Shown here: one piece after another, positions 1-6,939 of the stretch
Position numbering within the stretch: the first letter of the stretch is position 1
Layout of the letters: each line of letters begins with the position of its first letter
Program-made: the position numbers and the translations under genes
Notes under the pieces: generated by a model
Told to the model about the DNA's origin: nothing
Database searches by the model: none
The model's input: only the letters and a program-made list of their open reading frames with translations
DNA from: an uncultured Bacteroidales bacterium
GTDB lineage: Bacteria; Bacteroidota; Bacteroidia; Bacteroidales; P3
Assembly (NCBI GenBank): GCA_937886715.1
Contig: CAKZZD010000054.1
Span: 1-25,583, forward strand
DNA length: 25,583 nt
Reading direction: 5' to 3'

Positions 1-34
1 ACTGCACTTGTTTGTGGAAAAGTAGGTCGCCGCC
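1..34 (+). rRNA. rrf: 5S ribosomal RNA, 3' end only (5' part lies outside the window)
   Basis: The first 34 bases match the 3' arm of a Bacteroidales 5S rRNA: ACTGC, a short variable stretch, then GTGGAAAAGTAGGTCGCCGCC, where the closing GTCGCCGCC is the 3' strand of helix I. An intrinsic terminator follows eleven bases later. This places the window immediately downstream of an rRNA operon read left to right, or of a lone 5S gene. Seen: the conserved 3' end. Inferred: that the missing bases complete a normal 5S. Confidence 0.8.
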
Positions 35-44
35 AATCTTTTTA

Positions 45-72
45 AGGGAGTCCTTCCGGGACTCCCTTTTTT
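45..72 (+). terminator. intrinsic terminator of the 5S/rRNA operon
   Basis: Perfect 9-bp stem AGGGAGTCC / GGACTCCCT (45-53 and 59-67) with a 5-base loop, running into a T tract to 72. It begins eleven bases after the 5S end. The same hairpin recurs at 1513-1542 with one extra base in the loop and one extra T. Confidence 0.9.
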
Positions 73-142
73 GTATATATACATTATTTATTATACACCC
101 ATTTTGACTTTTTCCGATTCTCATGTGCAATTCTTCCAAAAA

Positions 143-228
143 ATGAGCATGATTTCGGGAAATCATGCTCATGATTAGGATGGAATTATGCCATGGTTTT
201 GGGAAATCATGAGTATATTTTGATTTCC
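143..228. repeat. two related hairpins in the intergenic region after the rRNA terminator
   Basis: The first is a perfect 13-bp inverted repeat (143-155 and 160-172) with a 4-base loop CGGG. The second is an 8-bp inverted repeat GGAAATCA / TGATTTCC (202-209 and 221-228). They share the word GGGAAATCATGAG/C, so they may derive from one another. Neither is followed by a convincing T run on either strand. They lie between the convergent rRNA terminator and the end of the regulator gene, so they may protect or end the minus-strand transcript. The rest of 73-280 is AT-rich with no gene seen. Confidence 0.6.
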
Positions 229-280
229 AGTACCTTCTCAGTGGTTGTGGTATAATCTTTTTTTTCTGAGGCCTGTGCCT

Positions 281-571
281 TCATTTTCCGGCGGCGATGT
301 ATTTCTTCAGCGCTTTGACGTAGCTGCGGAAAGCCTCTGTACCCTTGGGTGTTATATGGCAGGTAGTACGCGGTACCTTCCCTTTGAAACCTTTCTCGAC
401 GGCGATGTATCCGGCTTCGGCAAGTTTGTCTATCTGCACGCTCAAGTTGCCCGAAGTGGCACTGGTTTGCTCCTTTAGGTAGTTGAAGTCGGCCTCCTCT
501 ACGCCCGCCAGTATCGACATAATGGCCAGCCGTAGCTCCGAGTGCATTAGCGGATCTAATTTCGGCAGCAT
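281..571 (-). CDS. winged-helix DNA-binding transcriptional regulator (MarR/ArsR-like, HTH_34 type)
   Basis: 96 aa, the usual size for the small winged-helix regulators common in Bacteroidota. Residues about 15-75 contain a helix-turn-helix and wing: an N-terminal helix ending LRLAIMSILAG, a recognition helix around SGNLSVQIDKLAEAGYI, a basic wing KGFKGKVPRTTCHIT, and a C-terminal dimerisation helix. No ligand or metal-binding Cys/His cluster is visible, so the effector cannot be named. It starts only 3 bp after the stop of the upstream membrane-protein gene, so the two are surely co-transcribed. Such pairs often regulate their own operon; that is inference here. Confidence 0.88.
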   Translation of the reverse strand: MLPKLDPLMHSELRLAIMSILAGVEEADFNYLKEQTSATSGNLSVQIDKLAEAGYIAVEKGFKGKVPRTTCHITPKGTEAFRSYVKALKKYIAAGK

Positions 572-574
572 GGG

Positions 575-1210
575 TTACTTGTATTGATGTTTGACAATCA
601 GGCCTGTGACCACCAGCACCAACCCGGCAAAGGTGAAGATAAGCATCTGCTCCGCTCCGGCTCCAGTGATGTAATAGATGGCAAGACCACCAATGCCAGT
701 TGAGAAGCCTGCAATCTTCATGACCCAGTTTTTGAGGGCTACTCCGCAGGCGCTTTCCGCCAACCCGAATATGATCACAATCTCTGCCGTCAGACTTCCT
801 AGTGCCACCAAGGCGCTTATGGCATTGCCAAGACCATTGGAGCCATCATTGAAGTGGGCGAAGATAAGCGTAAAAGCGGCCACGGCGCAAGAGAAGATGC
901 CAAAGGTTGCCCAGATGCCGTCGGTGATGCGGCTCACGTCGTTCTGCACAACATCTGACGAACCATTCCTGCGGAGCAGTCTGGCTGCAATCCAACCAAT
1001 AATTGGCATAGCAAACCACAAGCAGTTCCACGCCGGCTGGTCGGTGAGTTTCCATAAAAAGTAGACTATCAAAGAGAATATTGTGAGCAGTATGCCCCAT
1101 AGGATGTAGTACTTTCCGCTACGGCGCGTAATCTCTTTGCGATTGCTGTTCAGCGTCTCGGTGATGAGCGACAGGCTTTCCTCAGCTGTCATTTCTTTGT
1201 TCGTCTCCAT
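575..1210 (-). CDS. multi-pass membrane protein, unknown function, paired with the regulator
   Basis: 211 aa. A charged, soluble N-terminus (residues 1-32, containing ESLSLITETLNSNRKEITRRSG) is followed by roughly six hydrophobic segments: YYILWGILLTIFSLIVYFLW, then around WFAMPIIGWIAARLL, a GIWATFGIFSCAVAAF stretch, two more central ones and a final LIFTFAGLVLVVTGLIV. No catalytic or transport motif is recognised. First gene of the pair with the winged-helix regulator: a promoter lies about 85 bp upstream and the regulator follows after 3 bp. Similar membrane/HTH pairs are widespread in Bacteroidales but uncharacterised as far as I can tell. Confidence 0.85.
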   Translation of the reverse strand: METNKEMTAEESLSLITETLNSNRKEITRRSGKYYILWGILLTIFSLIVYFLWKLTDQPAWNCLWFAMPIIGWIAARLLRRNGSSDVVQNDVSRITDGIWATFGIFSCAVAAFTLIFAHFNDGSNGLGNAISALVALGSLTAEIVIIFGLAESACGVALKNWVMKIAGFSTGIGGLAIYYITGAGAEQMLIFTFAGLVLVVTGLIVKHQYK

Positions 1211-1294
1211 TTCTTTGAATGTTTAATTGTTTATTTGTTAATTTACTCTGTGACCTCTTTCCTTGTTGCGCAACTTTTTCCAAGAATCACGATG

Positions 1295-1325
1295 CAAAAG
1301 TAAACAAGTTTATAAAATAAACAAA
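1295..1325 (-). promoter_or_regulatory. Bacteroidota-type promoter for the membrane protein/regulator pair
   Basis: Read on the minus strand, TACTTTTG (1295-1302) fits the -7 consensus TAnnTTTG, and TTTG (1322-1325) lies 19 bases further upstream as the -33 element. The expected leader to the ATG at 1210 is about 80 nt. Confidence 0.7.
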
Positions 1326-1439
1326 AATTTTTTGGATATTATTTTGGAAATATCACTGTATCAATATGATATTTTTTTATTATTCATGTAGGCGATAGCC
1401 TTTTTTCAACAGTTTGAATCAAAAAAAAGGAAAAATCTT

Positions 1440-1503
1440 GTTCAGGACCTCGGCCCGCAATGTCACGAGTATCGCTCATAAGAGGGGAAGTAGGTCGCCG
1501 CCA
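1440..1503 (+). pseudogene. degraded 5S rRNA 3'-end remnant
   Basis: The sequence up to 1503 ends GAGGGGAAGTAGGTCGCCGCC, the 5S rRNA 3' arm. Upstream, GGCCCGCAAT, CACGAGTATCGC and CATAAGAGGGG can be lined up with the 3' half of a 5S. The 5' half is AT-rich and lacks the conserved CCGAAC and GAAGTTAAGC segments. I therefore call it a remnant, not a functional gene. From about 1489 it is nearly identical to the bona fide 5S end at the left edge, including the terminator, which suggests a duplicated rRNA-operon end. Confidence 0.55.
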
Positions 1504-1546
1504 ATCTTTTTAAGGGAGTCCTTTCCGGGACTCCCTTTTTTTGTAT
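1489..1546 (+). repeat. second copy of the 5S-end plus terminator repeat (first copy 21-76)
   Basis: 58 bp matching 21-76 (56 bp) with only two single-T insertions, one in the terminator loop and one in the T tract. Similarity stops abruptly after GTAT on the right. On the left it fades into the remnant 5S. The two copies are 1.47 kb apart in direct orientation and flank the regulator/membrane gene pair. Confidence 0.9.
1513..1542 (+). terminator. intrinsic terminator, copy of the rRNA terminator
   Basis: The 9-bp stem AGGGAGTCC / GGACTCCCT (1513-1521 and 1528-1536) followed by a T tract to 1542 is intact, although the 5S before it is not. The remainder of the 1211-1641 gap, apart from the promoter at 1295-1325, is AT-rich to 1440 and shows no gene. 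Confidence 0.8.
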
Positions 1547-1641
1547 CCTGCCCTTCTCCATGCCATCCGGCCGTGCGGAAACGTGGAGCTCCCGGAATCG
1601 CCGATAGCCTCGGCTTTCGGTTTGCGAGATTGTTGGTAGCT

Positions 1642-2337
1642 CTATTCGTTAAATAGCTCGTCGTATTGTTTCAGGTTGTCCTTCAGAGTGCGAGTGAGGC
1701 GCATGTCGCGAAGGGTGCTGCCGACGGCTATAATGTAGATCAGCACAGCGATAGCGATGCGCCATGGGTCGAGGTATTGGAGATCGGAATAGTGGAACGA
1801 GTGGCCGAACCAGTGCGCCGCCACCGGCAGACCGGAGGCAATACATACCGGGGTTACTATACCCGAAATCCAAAGCAGAGAACGTTTCTGGGCAAGATGC
1901 CATAGGTCGAGGGTCTTCATCACGCTGATTGTTGGCGCAGAAAGAGCAGCATTGCGGTGCAGGCGCAGCATCCATACGGCGTACCAGCACACGATGAATC
2001 CATAAGTGCCCACAAAGATGAGGTATGCCAGCGCCATCTGCCAACTGCCGAAGAACTTGCCTGCCTGTGTAAGCACGAGCAACAGGGCGGCGCCTCCCAT
2101 CAGAGTGGCACTGCCTCCCACGATCATAAAGTGACGATGCGTGCCATTGATATTCTTGCGTAATAGACGGCTGACGCTTTCGCGCTGCACGCGTTCAATG
2201 CGCTGGAGTCTTTCGTCTTGCTGTTGCCACAGTTTTACTATCTGTTCGAAATGGTCGGTCGTATTCTCGCCTCTGGATGGAGAGCAAGTTTCCTCTCCTT
2301 TCGTCTTATCGAAATGTTCAATTGTTGTTTCCATCAT
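1642..2337 (-). CDS. membrane protein overlapping the ECF sigma factor gene; candidate sigma regulator
   Basis: 231 aa (229 if the second Met at 2334 is used). The soluble N-terminus of about 80 residues contains a coiled-coil-like EQIVKLWQQQDERLQRIERVQRESVSRLLRK. About four membrane segments follow, centred near residues 95, 115, 160 and 195. The start lies 20 bp inside the 3' end of the sigma-factor gene, so translation of the two is probably coupled. This arrangement is typical of ECF sigma/anti-sigma pairs. However, no zinc anti-sigma motif (HxxxCxxC) or FecR-like fold is visible. A role as anti-sigma or sensor is inferred from context only. Confidence 0.8.
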   Translation of the reverse strand: MMETTIEHFDKTKGEETCSPSRGENTTDHFEQIVKLWQQQDERLQRIERVQRESVSRLLRKNINGTHRHFMIVGGSATLMGGAALLLVLTQAGKFFGSWQMALAYLIFVGTYGFIVCWYAVWMLRLHRNAALSAPTISVMKTLDLWHLAQKRSLLWISGIVTPVCIASGLPVAAHWFGHSFHYSDLQYLDPWRIAIAVLIYIIAVGSTLRDMRLTRTLKDNLKQYDELFNE

Positions 2338-2824
2338 GTCCTTCGTTTAAGGTAATTAACTTTTGTTTGATTCGTTCCACCCGCTTGCGAGCTGTGTTTT
2401 CCGCGATGCCGGTGATGCTCGCAATTTCCTTGTACGGCAGGCCGTCGAGGTAGAGCAGGATGAGCGATTTGTCGGCGTTGCCCAAACAGTCGATAAGTCG
2501 GTAAAGACGGTCGGCAAGTTCCTCCTGCCCGCGGTCGACGAGCGATTGCACCATTTCGTCGGTCAGCCTGATGATAGATGGCGCGCGGCTTCTTCGTCGA
2601 AGTTGTGTGGCCCCGGTGTTGAGGGCAATTCGGTACACCCAGGTGTTCTCCGTGCTGTCGCCCCGAAAACTGGACCATGCCTTCCAGAGATTGCAGACAA
2701 TGTCTTGATACATATCGCGTATATTGTCGGGCTGGCGGTCGGTGTAGAAAAGGCACACCTTGAACACCGTCCGCTCGCATCGCGCAAGCATCTCCAGGAA
2801 TTGTTCCTCTTGTTTATCGTTCAT
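2318..2824 (-). CDS. RNA polymerase ECF-type sigma factor
   Basis: 168 aa, the standard ECF length. Region 2 spans about residues 25-72 (DMYQDIVCNLWKAWSSFRG, then a segment ending WVYRIALNTG, which contacts core polymerase and the -10 element). Region 4 spans about residues 115-160 (LILLYLDGLPYKEIASITG followed by IAENTARKRVERIKQKL, the -35-binding helix-turn-helix). Regions 1 and 3 are absent, as expected. It shares an operon and a 20-bp overlap with the downstream membrane protein. The regulon cannot be deduced; no fecR or TonB receptor lies next to it, so it is not obviously a polysaccharide-locus sigma. Confidence 0.93.
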   Translation of the reverse strand: MNDKQEEQFLEMLARCERTVFKVCLFYTDRQPDNIRDMYQDIVCNLWKAWSSFRGDSTENTWVYRIALNTGATQLRRRSRAPSIIRLTDEMVQSLVDRGQEELADRLYRLIDCLGNADKSLILLYLDGLPYKEIASITGIAENTARKRVERIKQKLITLNEGHDGNNN

Positions 2825-2853
2825 TTCTGTGTGGTTTTGCCCATATTAGTCGC

Positions 2854-2886
2854 AAAAATAACAAAAAAGTGACAAGGAAAACAAAA
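2854..2886 (-). promoter_or_regulatory. candidate promoter of the sigma-factor operon
   Basis: Minus-strand TATTTTTG at 2854-2861 matches TAnnTTTG, with a TTTG at 2883-2886 (spacing 21, slightly long). The start codon is about 30 bp downstream. Confidence 0.5.
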
Positions 2887-2982
2887 AAGATGATGGGCCG
2901 ACACATTTCTTGTTATAATGTCGGGGGCGCTGGCTCCTTCGCGGGTGCTCCGCGTGTAACGGTAGCCGGTCTGGGCCAATTG

Positions 2983-3834
2983 TCAGTAGCTGAACGTGTA
3001 GATGCTGCTTTGGCTGCCGGTGCCGATGGTCTTCGTGGTTGGGAAACCGTCTTCGTCGTAGGTGTAGCTGCACTGGCCGCTGCCCGAGAGGAGGGTGGTC
3101 ATATTGTTCTCGCTCCAGCAGAAGGCGTAGCCGAGGAAGAGGACGCTGTTGCCCAGCACTCCCTCGAATATCATGTTGGTCACGCCCATGGTCTCCATCC
3201 CCATCGGGAAGCGCATCGGGTTGGGATGGCTGTCGTACTGCATATTGCTGAAGAGTGGCTGGCCGTCGCTGCTGACGGAGACAACGTTGCCGCCGTTCCA
3301 TTCGAAGAGGTAGGTGCTGGTCTTCACGCTGCCGTCGTCCATCGTCTTGTTTGCCTGCACCGTCGACGCGTGGCTGTCGTCAGAGTAGGAATAGACCAGC
3401 TCGCATGGTACAACCTCGTCGAAGGTCTGCTGGCAGAGATCCCCGGTAGCCCTCATCGGCAGCAGGAAGGTCTGTCGTTCCAGCCTCCCGTCCGAGCCGT
3501 AGTGATAGTGCATCGCACCATCGGTGTAGGCGGTGCCCGCATCGTCGTAGGGGTAGACCCGCGCCAAGCGCCCGCCGTCGTATTCGAGCACGGTGCGGCC
3601 GAGCGAGGAGCCGTCGTACATCGTGCAGCTGATTTCCTTGAGAAGGTCATCTTCCCAAGTGAAATCGTAAGTGAGATAATCGAAGGTGCCCACACTGTGG
3701 ACGATGCGGCTGATTTTCTTGGCGGGCCAACTGTCGGTGGTGCTGCAGGAAGTGGGCTGTTCGTTCTCTCTTCCGCACGACACGGCGGCCATCAATGCTG
3801 CCGCCACAAGCAATAGGATGGTATTGCGTTTCAT
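2983..3834 (-). CDS. cell-surface or periplasmic lipoprotein, DUF4595-like
   Basis: 283 aa. The signal peptide MKRNTILLLVAAALMAAVSC ends in a lipobox (AVSC, lipidated Cys20). The mature part is a beta-rich repeat protein with YD/RHS-like strands such as LLKEISCTMYDGSSLGRTVL and YHYGSDGRLERQTF. The C-terminal block has W-x-GGNV, YDSHPNP, ENNMTTL and YTYDEDGFPTTK. These are the hallmarks of the DUF4595 lipoprotein family of Bacteroidales, which is of unknown function. It is monocistronic by position. The upstream region carries an 8-G tract (3889-3896) and a palindrome (3981-4031). No Asp/Glu-rich surface-export signal is evident after the Cys (GRENEQPTS), so the final location is uncertain. 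Confidence 0.85.
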   Translation of the reverse strand: MKRNTILLLVAAALMAAVSCGRENEQPTSCSTTDSWPAKKISRIVHSVGTFDYLTYDFTWEDDLLKEISCTMYDGSSLGRTVLEYDGGRLARVYPYDDAGTAYTDGAMHYHYGSDGRLERQTFLLPMRATGDLCQQTFDEVVPCELVYSYSDDSHASTVQANKTMDDGSVKTSTYLFEWNGGNVVSVSSDGQPLFSNMQYDSHPNPMRFPMGMETMGVTNMIFEGVLGNSVLFLGYAFCWSENNMTTLLSGSGQCSYTYDEDGFPTTKTIGTGSQSSIYTFSY

Positions 3835-3980
3835 TGTGGGTTATTTTTGTTGTACATTTTGTGTTGTTCTATTATAATAGTCGCTTAAGGGGGGGGCAAA
3901 TCTTACAGGCTGTTGAAAAAATATCTTTCTGGCGAAAAACAGCCGTTGACCGCCGCTTTCGATGAGCATTTTTTGTATGT

Positions 3981-4031
3981 CTGTTGTACGACTGTTGTAC
4001 GAACATTTTTCGTACAACAGTCGTACAACAG
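3981..4031. repeat. perfect 22-bp inverted repeat made of four copies of an 11-mer
   Basis: Arms 3981-4002 and 4010-4031 are perfect reverse complements around a 7-base loop (ACATTTT). Each arm is itself two tandem copies of CTGTTGTACGA (left) or TCGTACAACAG (right), so the 11-mer appears four times, one helical turn apart. No T run follows on either strand, so it is not a standard terminator. It lies between the DUF1846 terminator and the lipoprotein gene. A related GTTGTACATTTT word occurs at 3850-3861. Possible roles: protein-binding array, chromosomal hairpin or mobile REP-like element. Confidence 0.9.
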
Positions 4032-4100
4032 TCGGCCATGGGTGTGTGGGGGGTGCTGATTCAGGGTGTCAGGTTTCCGGTACTAATGCCTTCATGCCAT

Positions 4101-4128
4101 AAAAAAACGCCACCCGGTTGGGGTGGCG
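4101..4128 (-). terminator. intrinsic terminator of the DUF1846 gene
   Basis: Minus-strand stem CGCCACCC / GGGTGGCG (arms 4108-4115 and 4121-4128, perfect 8 bp, 5-base loop) followed directly by seven T's (4101-4107). It lies about 80 bp downstream of the DUF1846 stop codon. No gene is seen elsewhere in 3835-4209. Confidence 0.9.
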
Positions 4129-4209
4129 GTGATGTTTGAGCCTGCAATGCGGGGTCGGTTCTTGCGAACAGGCTGGCTTTCGCCTACCTGTACAGCACCT
4201 CGGGATGCA

Positions 4210-5691
4210 TCAGCGGGATGCTTCTCCGATCGGCTTTTGAACAGGCTCTGACGTCAGGCCGACGCCAAGTTTCTTGAATATTTTGCGATCGACTTCGCCG
4301 GTCATGACGGTGGTGTGCATCTGGCATCCGTCGAGCAGCGGGAGGCAGTCGAGGGCTCGGCGGCAGTTGTCGTCGAGGAGGCTGAGGATGGAGAGGGTCA
4401 CCAGCACCTCGTCGGTGTGTAGGCGGGGGTTGCCGCCGTGGAGGAGGCTGACTTTGGTGTGCTGGATGGGTTCGATCATCTTCTGTGAGATGAGTTTAAC
4501 GCTGTGGTCGATGCCTGCCAGGTGCTTGAGGGCATTGAGCAGCAGTGCGGCGCAGGCGCCCAGGAGGTCGCTGCTGTGGGCGGTGATGATGGTGCCGTCG
4601 GCGAGCTCGATGGCGGCGGCGGGGGACCCTTCGTTCTTGGCGCGTTCCTTGGCGGCCACAGTGGTGCGGCGGTCGTCGGTGCTGATTTTGGCCTGCTTCA
4701 TGAGCAGGGCTATCTTGTTGACCTCGGTGGTGGACGACTTGCCGTTGGCGTAATCGCAGAGGGCGGTGTAGTAGCGGCGGATGATCTCGTCCTTGGAAGC
4801 CTGGCAGCATACATCGTCGTCGCAGATGCAGAAGCCGGCCATGTTGACGCCCATGTCGGTGGGCGACTTGTAGGGATTTTCGCCGTAGATGCCGTCGAAG
4901 ATGGCATTGAGGACGGGGAAAATCTCGATGTCGCGGTTGTAGTTGACGGCGGTCTTTCCGTAGGCCTCAAGGTGGAAGGGGTCGATCATGTTGACGTCGT
5001 TGAGGTCGGCGGTGGCGGCCTCATAGGCGATGTTGACGGGGTGCTTCAGCGGTATGCTCCAGATGGGGAAGGTCTCGAATTTGGCGTAGCCGGCTTTGAT
5101 GCCGCGCTTGTTTTCCTGGTAGAGCTGGCTGAGGCAGACGGCCATTTTGCCGCTGCCGGGGCCGGGGGCGGTGACGACTACGAGCGGGCGTGTGGTCTCG
5201 ACATACTCGTTGCGGCCGAAGCCTTCGTCGGAGTCGATAAGCTCCACGTTGGTGGGGTAGCCCTCAATAATGTAGTGATAGTATGCCTTGATGCCGAGAC
5301 GTTCGAGACGTTCGCGGTAGGCCGTGGCGCTGGACTGGCCGCTGTAGTGGGTGATGACCACTCCGTTGACCACAAATCCGCGCTGCATGAAGACCTCGCG
5401 CAGGCGCAGCACATCCTCGTCGTAGGTGATGCCTAGGTCGCCGCGTTTCTTGTTCTTCTCGATGTCCACGGCGCTGATGACGATGACTATCTCGGCATCG
5501 TCCTTCAGCTGGGTGAGCATCTTCAGTTTGCTGTCGGGCTCAAAACCCGGCAGGACACGACTGGCGTGGTAGTCGTCAAAAAGTTTACCGCCAAATTCTA
5601 GGTAAAGTTTGTTTCCGAACTTGGAGATGCGCTCCTTGATGTGTTCGGATTGTATCCGCAGATACTTTTCGTTGTCGAACCCGTATTTCAT
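4210..5691 (-). CDS. DUF1846 family protein
   Basis: 493 aa, full length for the family (about 500). Opens with the characteristic MKYGFDNEKYLRIQSEHI and a conserved LYLEFGGKLFDDYHASRVLPGF block (residues 29-50). The glycine-rich loop TAPGPGSGKM lies at 174-183 and resembles a nucleotide-binding P-loop without being a canonical Walker A. The family is widespread in Firmicutes and Bacteroidota; crystal structures exist, but the biochemical role is not established to my knowledge. The gene stands alone, with its own promoter (5736-5766) and terminator (4101-4128). Nothing in the context indicates a pathway. Confidence 0.95.
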   Translation of the reverse strand: MKYGFDNEKYLRIQSEHIKERISKFGNKLYLEFGGKLFDDYHASRVLPGFEPDSKLKMLTQLKDDAEIVIVISAVDIEKNKKRGDLGITYDEDVLRLREVFMQRGFVVNGVVITHYSGQSSATAYRERLERLGIKAYYHYIIEGYPTNVELIDSDEGFGRNEYVETTRPLVVVTAPGPGSGKMAVCLSQLYQENKRGIKAGYAKFETFPIWSIPLKHPVNIAYEAATADLNDVNMIDPFHLEAYGKTAVNYNRDIEIFPVLNAIFDGIYGENPYKSPTDMGVNMAGFCICDDDVCCQASKDEIIRRYYTALCDYANGKSSTTEVNKIALLMKQAKISTDDRRTTVAAKERAKNEGSPAAAIELADGTIITAHSSDLLGACAALLLNALKHLAGIDHSVKLISQKMIEPIQHTKVSLLHGGNPRLHTDEVLVTLSILSLLDDNCRRALDCLPLLDGCQMHTTVMTGEVDRKIFKKLGVGLTSEPVQKPIGEASR

Positions 5692-5735
5692 AAGATGATA
5701 ATTTGATATATATTAAGAATGAAAAATACGGGATA

Positions 5736-5766
5736 CAAAAATACGAAGATTTTTGTATCTGACAAA
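5736..5766 (-). promoter_or_regulatory. Bacteroidota-type promoter of the DUF1846 gene
   Basis: Minus-strand -7 box TATTTTTG (5736-5743) and -33 TTTG (5763-5766), spacer 19. The leader is about 40 nt to the ATG at 5691. Confidence 0.7.
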
Positions 5767-5790
5767 AAATATTTTACAAAACGATGAAAA

Positions 5791-6171
5791 TCAGTCTACC
5801 GAGAGCACTTCGGTGGCAATATATTGGCTTTGTCCTCGCCAGGGAAGGGTGCCCAGATAGCGTTTCCAGCGGAGCTCCACATGTTTTCCGGAGCAGCGCA
5901 TCAGTGTGTCTGCCACGGCTTTGTCGGTGACGGAGAATTTGAACTCGTTGCTTTGCAGCTTGGTCATTCCATTGCCGCCGCTTTTGAAGCCGGTTTGGAT
6001 CATTTTTCCTTCGTAGGTTTTGAAAATGACGCCCTGTCGCTGGATGTAGTTGATGTCGCCGGCGTTGACTCCTGTGCTGTAGACGAAGCAGAAGCGGAAG
6101 TATATGAAAATGGCCAGTGCCACCACGAGCACCGACGCGACGATGGTCACAATTTTTGATGTTTTAGACAT
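5791..6171 (-). CDS. small conserved membrane-anchored protein
   Basis: 126 aa. One N-terminal hydrophobic helix (IVTIVASVLVVALAIFIYF, residues about 8-26) anchors a soluble domain of about 95 residues with GVNAGDINYIQRQGVIFKTYEG, then MIQTGF and a C-terminal LPWRGQSQYIATEVLSV. This matches a conserved Bacteroidales family that databases sometimes label 6-phosphogluconate dehydrogenase. That label is certainly wrong: there is no Rossmann fold and the protein is far too short. Function unknown. It is preceded by its own promoter and separated by 99 bp from the DUF1846 gene downstream, so it is probably a separate transcript. Confidence 0.88.
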   Translation of the reverse strand: MSKTSKIVTIVASVLVVALAIFIYFRFCFVYSTGVNAGDINYIQRQGVIFKTYEGKMIQTGFKSGGNGMTKLQSNEFKFSVTDKAVADTLMRCSGKHVELRWKRYLGTLPWRGQSQYIATEVLSVD

Positions 6172-6224
6172 TTGCTTTATTTCAGATGCGTTCTTGATAG
6201 AGTTGAATTCGGATATACAGATTG

Positions 6225-6232
6225 CAAAGATA
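6225..6232 (-). promoter_or_regulatory. candidate -7 promoter box for the small membrane protein
   Basis: Minus-strand TATCTTTG fits TAnnTTTG, 53 bp before the start codon. No good -33 element was found at the right distance. Confidence 0.5.
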
Positions 6233-6354
6233 CTCGTTTTTTTTCTTTGTGGTGAATTTTTTTTTCTTGAGGCTGGAATATAGCGTGTTATGAATATGAT
6301 GGCAGGTGGTGTTCTGCGGTGGATGGAAGGGGAGGGGATGGAGCGGGAAGGGAG

Positions 6355-6939
6355 TTAGCGGATATCAAGAATTTTGTGGATCTGGAGCGATAGTCGCCAC
6401 TCGGGATGCGCTTTGATGTATTCCACTGTGGCGGCGGCGATGGCGGCATTGCGAAGGGCATTGCCAGTATCACAGGGCTGCAGATAGCGGCCGTGGCGGA
6501 TGGCGATATGGCTGTAGTCGGGCGGCAGGTGTTTGCCGTCGAACACCACTTTCAGTTCGTCGGCGGCGGCAAGCACAGGGCGTGCCGACCGGCCGAGGAA
6601 GAGGTCCTTGGGCGAGAGTGTGATCCAGTCGATTCCGTCGGGCAGGGGAATGGTGCCGTTGGTTTCGACGGCGATGCGTTTGCCGCGACGGTGAAGGGCG
6701 TCGACCAGGATGCTGTTCAGTTGCAGCGCCGGTTCGCCGCCGGTGATCACCACCAGCTGAGCGGGCCATGCGGCGGCGGCATCGGCTATCTGTTCTTCGC
6801 TCATGAGGGTTCCGTCGCGATGGTCGGTGTCGCAGAACGGGCAATCCAGATTGCATCCGGAGAGACGCACGAAAACGGCGGCGGTGCCGCTGTGGTGACC
6901 CTCACCCTGAAGGGAATAGAAAATCTCGTTGACTTTCAC
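6355..6939 (-). CDS. queE: 7-carboxy-7-deazaguanine synthase (radical SAM), queuosine pathway
   Basis: Converts 6-carboxytetrahydropterin to 7-carboxy-7-deazaguanine, the second committed step towards preQ0/queuosine. I choose the GTG at 6939 (194 aa, starting VKVNEIFYSLQGEG) because this is the conserved QueE N-terminus. An ATG at 7056 in the same frame would add 39 residues that are only the out-of-frame end of queD. The radical-SAM cluster motif CxxxCxxC is at C29, C33 and C36 (CNLDCPFCDTDH), followed by the VVITGGEPALQ block that binds SAM. The GTG overlaps the queD stop (GTGA), so translation is coupled. The C-terminal segment WRLSLQIHKILDIR is also typical of the family. Confidence 0.95.
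   Translation of the reverse strand: MKVNEIFYSLQGEGHHSGTAAVFVRLSGCNLDCPFCDTDHRDGTLMSEEQIADAAAAWPAQLVVITGGEPALQLNSILVDALHRRGKRIAVETNGTIPLPDGIDWITLSPKDLFLGRSARPVLAAADELKVVFDGKHLPPDYSHIAIRHGRYLQPCDTGNALRNAAIAAATVEYIKAHPEWRLSLQIHKILDIR

Noticed and set aside
2869..3816. 315-codon open frame on the plus strand
   Set aside because: Antisense to the DUF4595 lipoprotein gene, whose signal peptide and lipobox are clear; product is biased in Ala/Val/Gly.
4504..5436. 310-codon open frame on the plus strand
   Set aside because: Antisense shadow of the DUF1846 gene; Gly/Val/Asp-rich low-complexity product caused by GC-rich codon bias, no domain.
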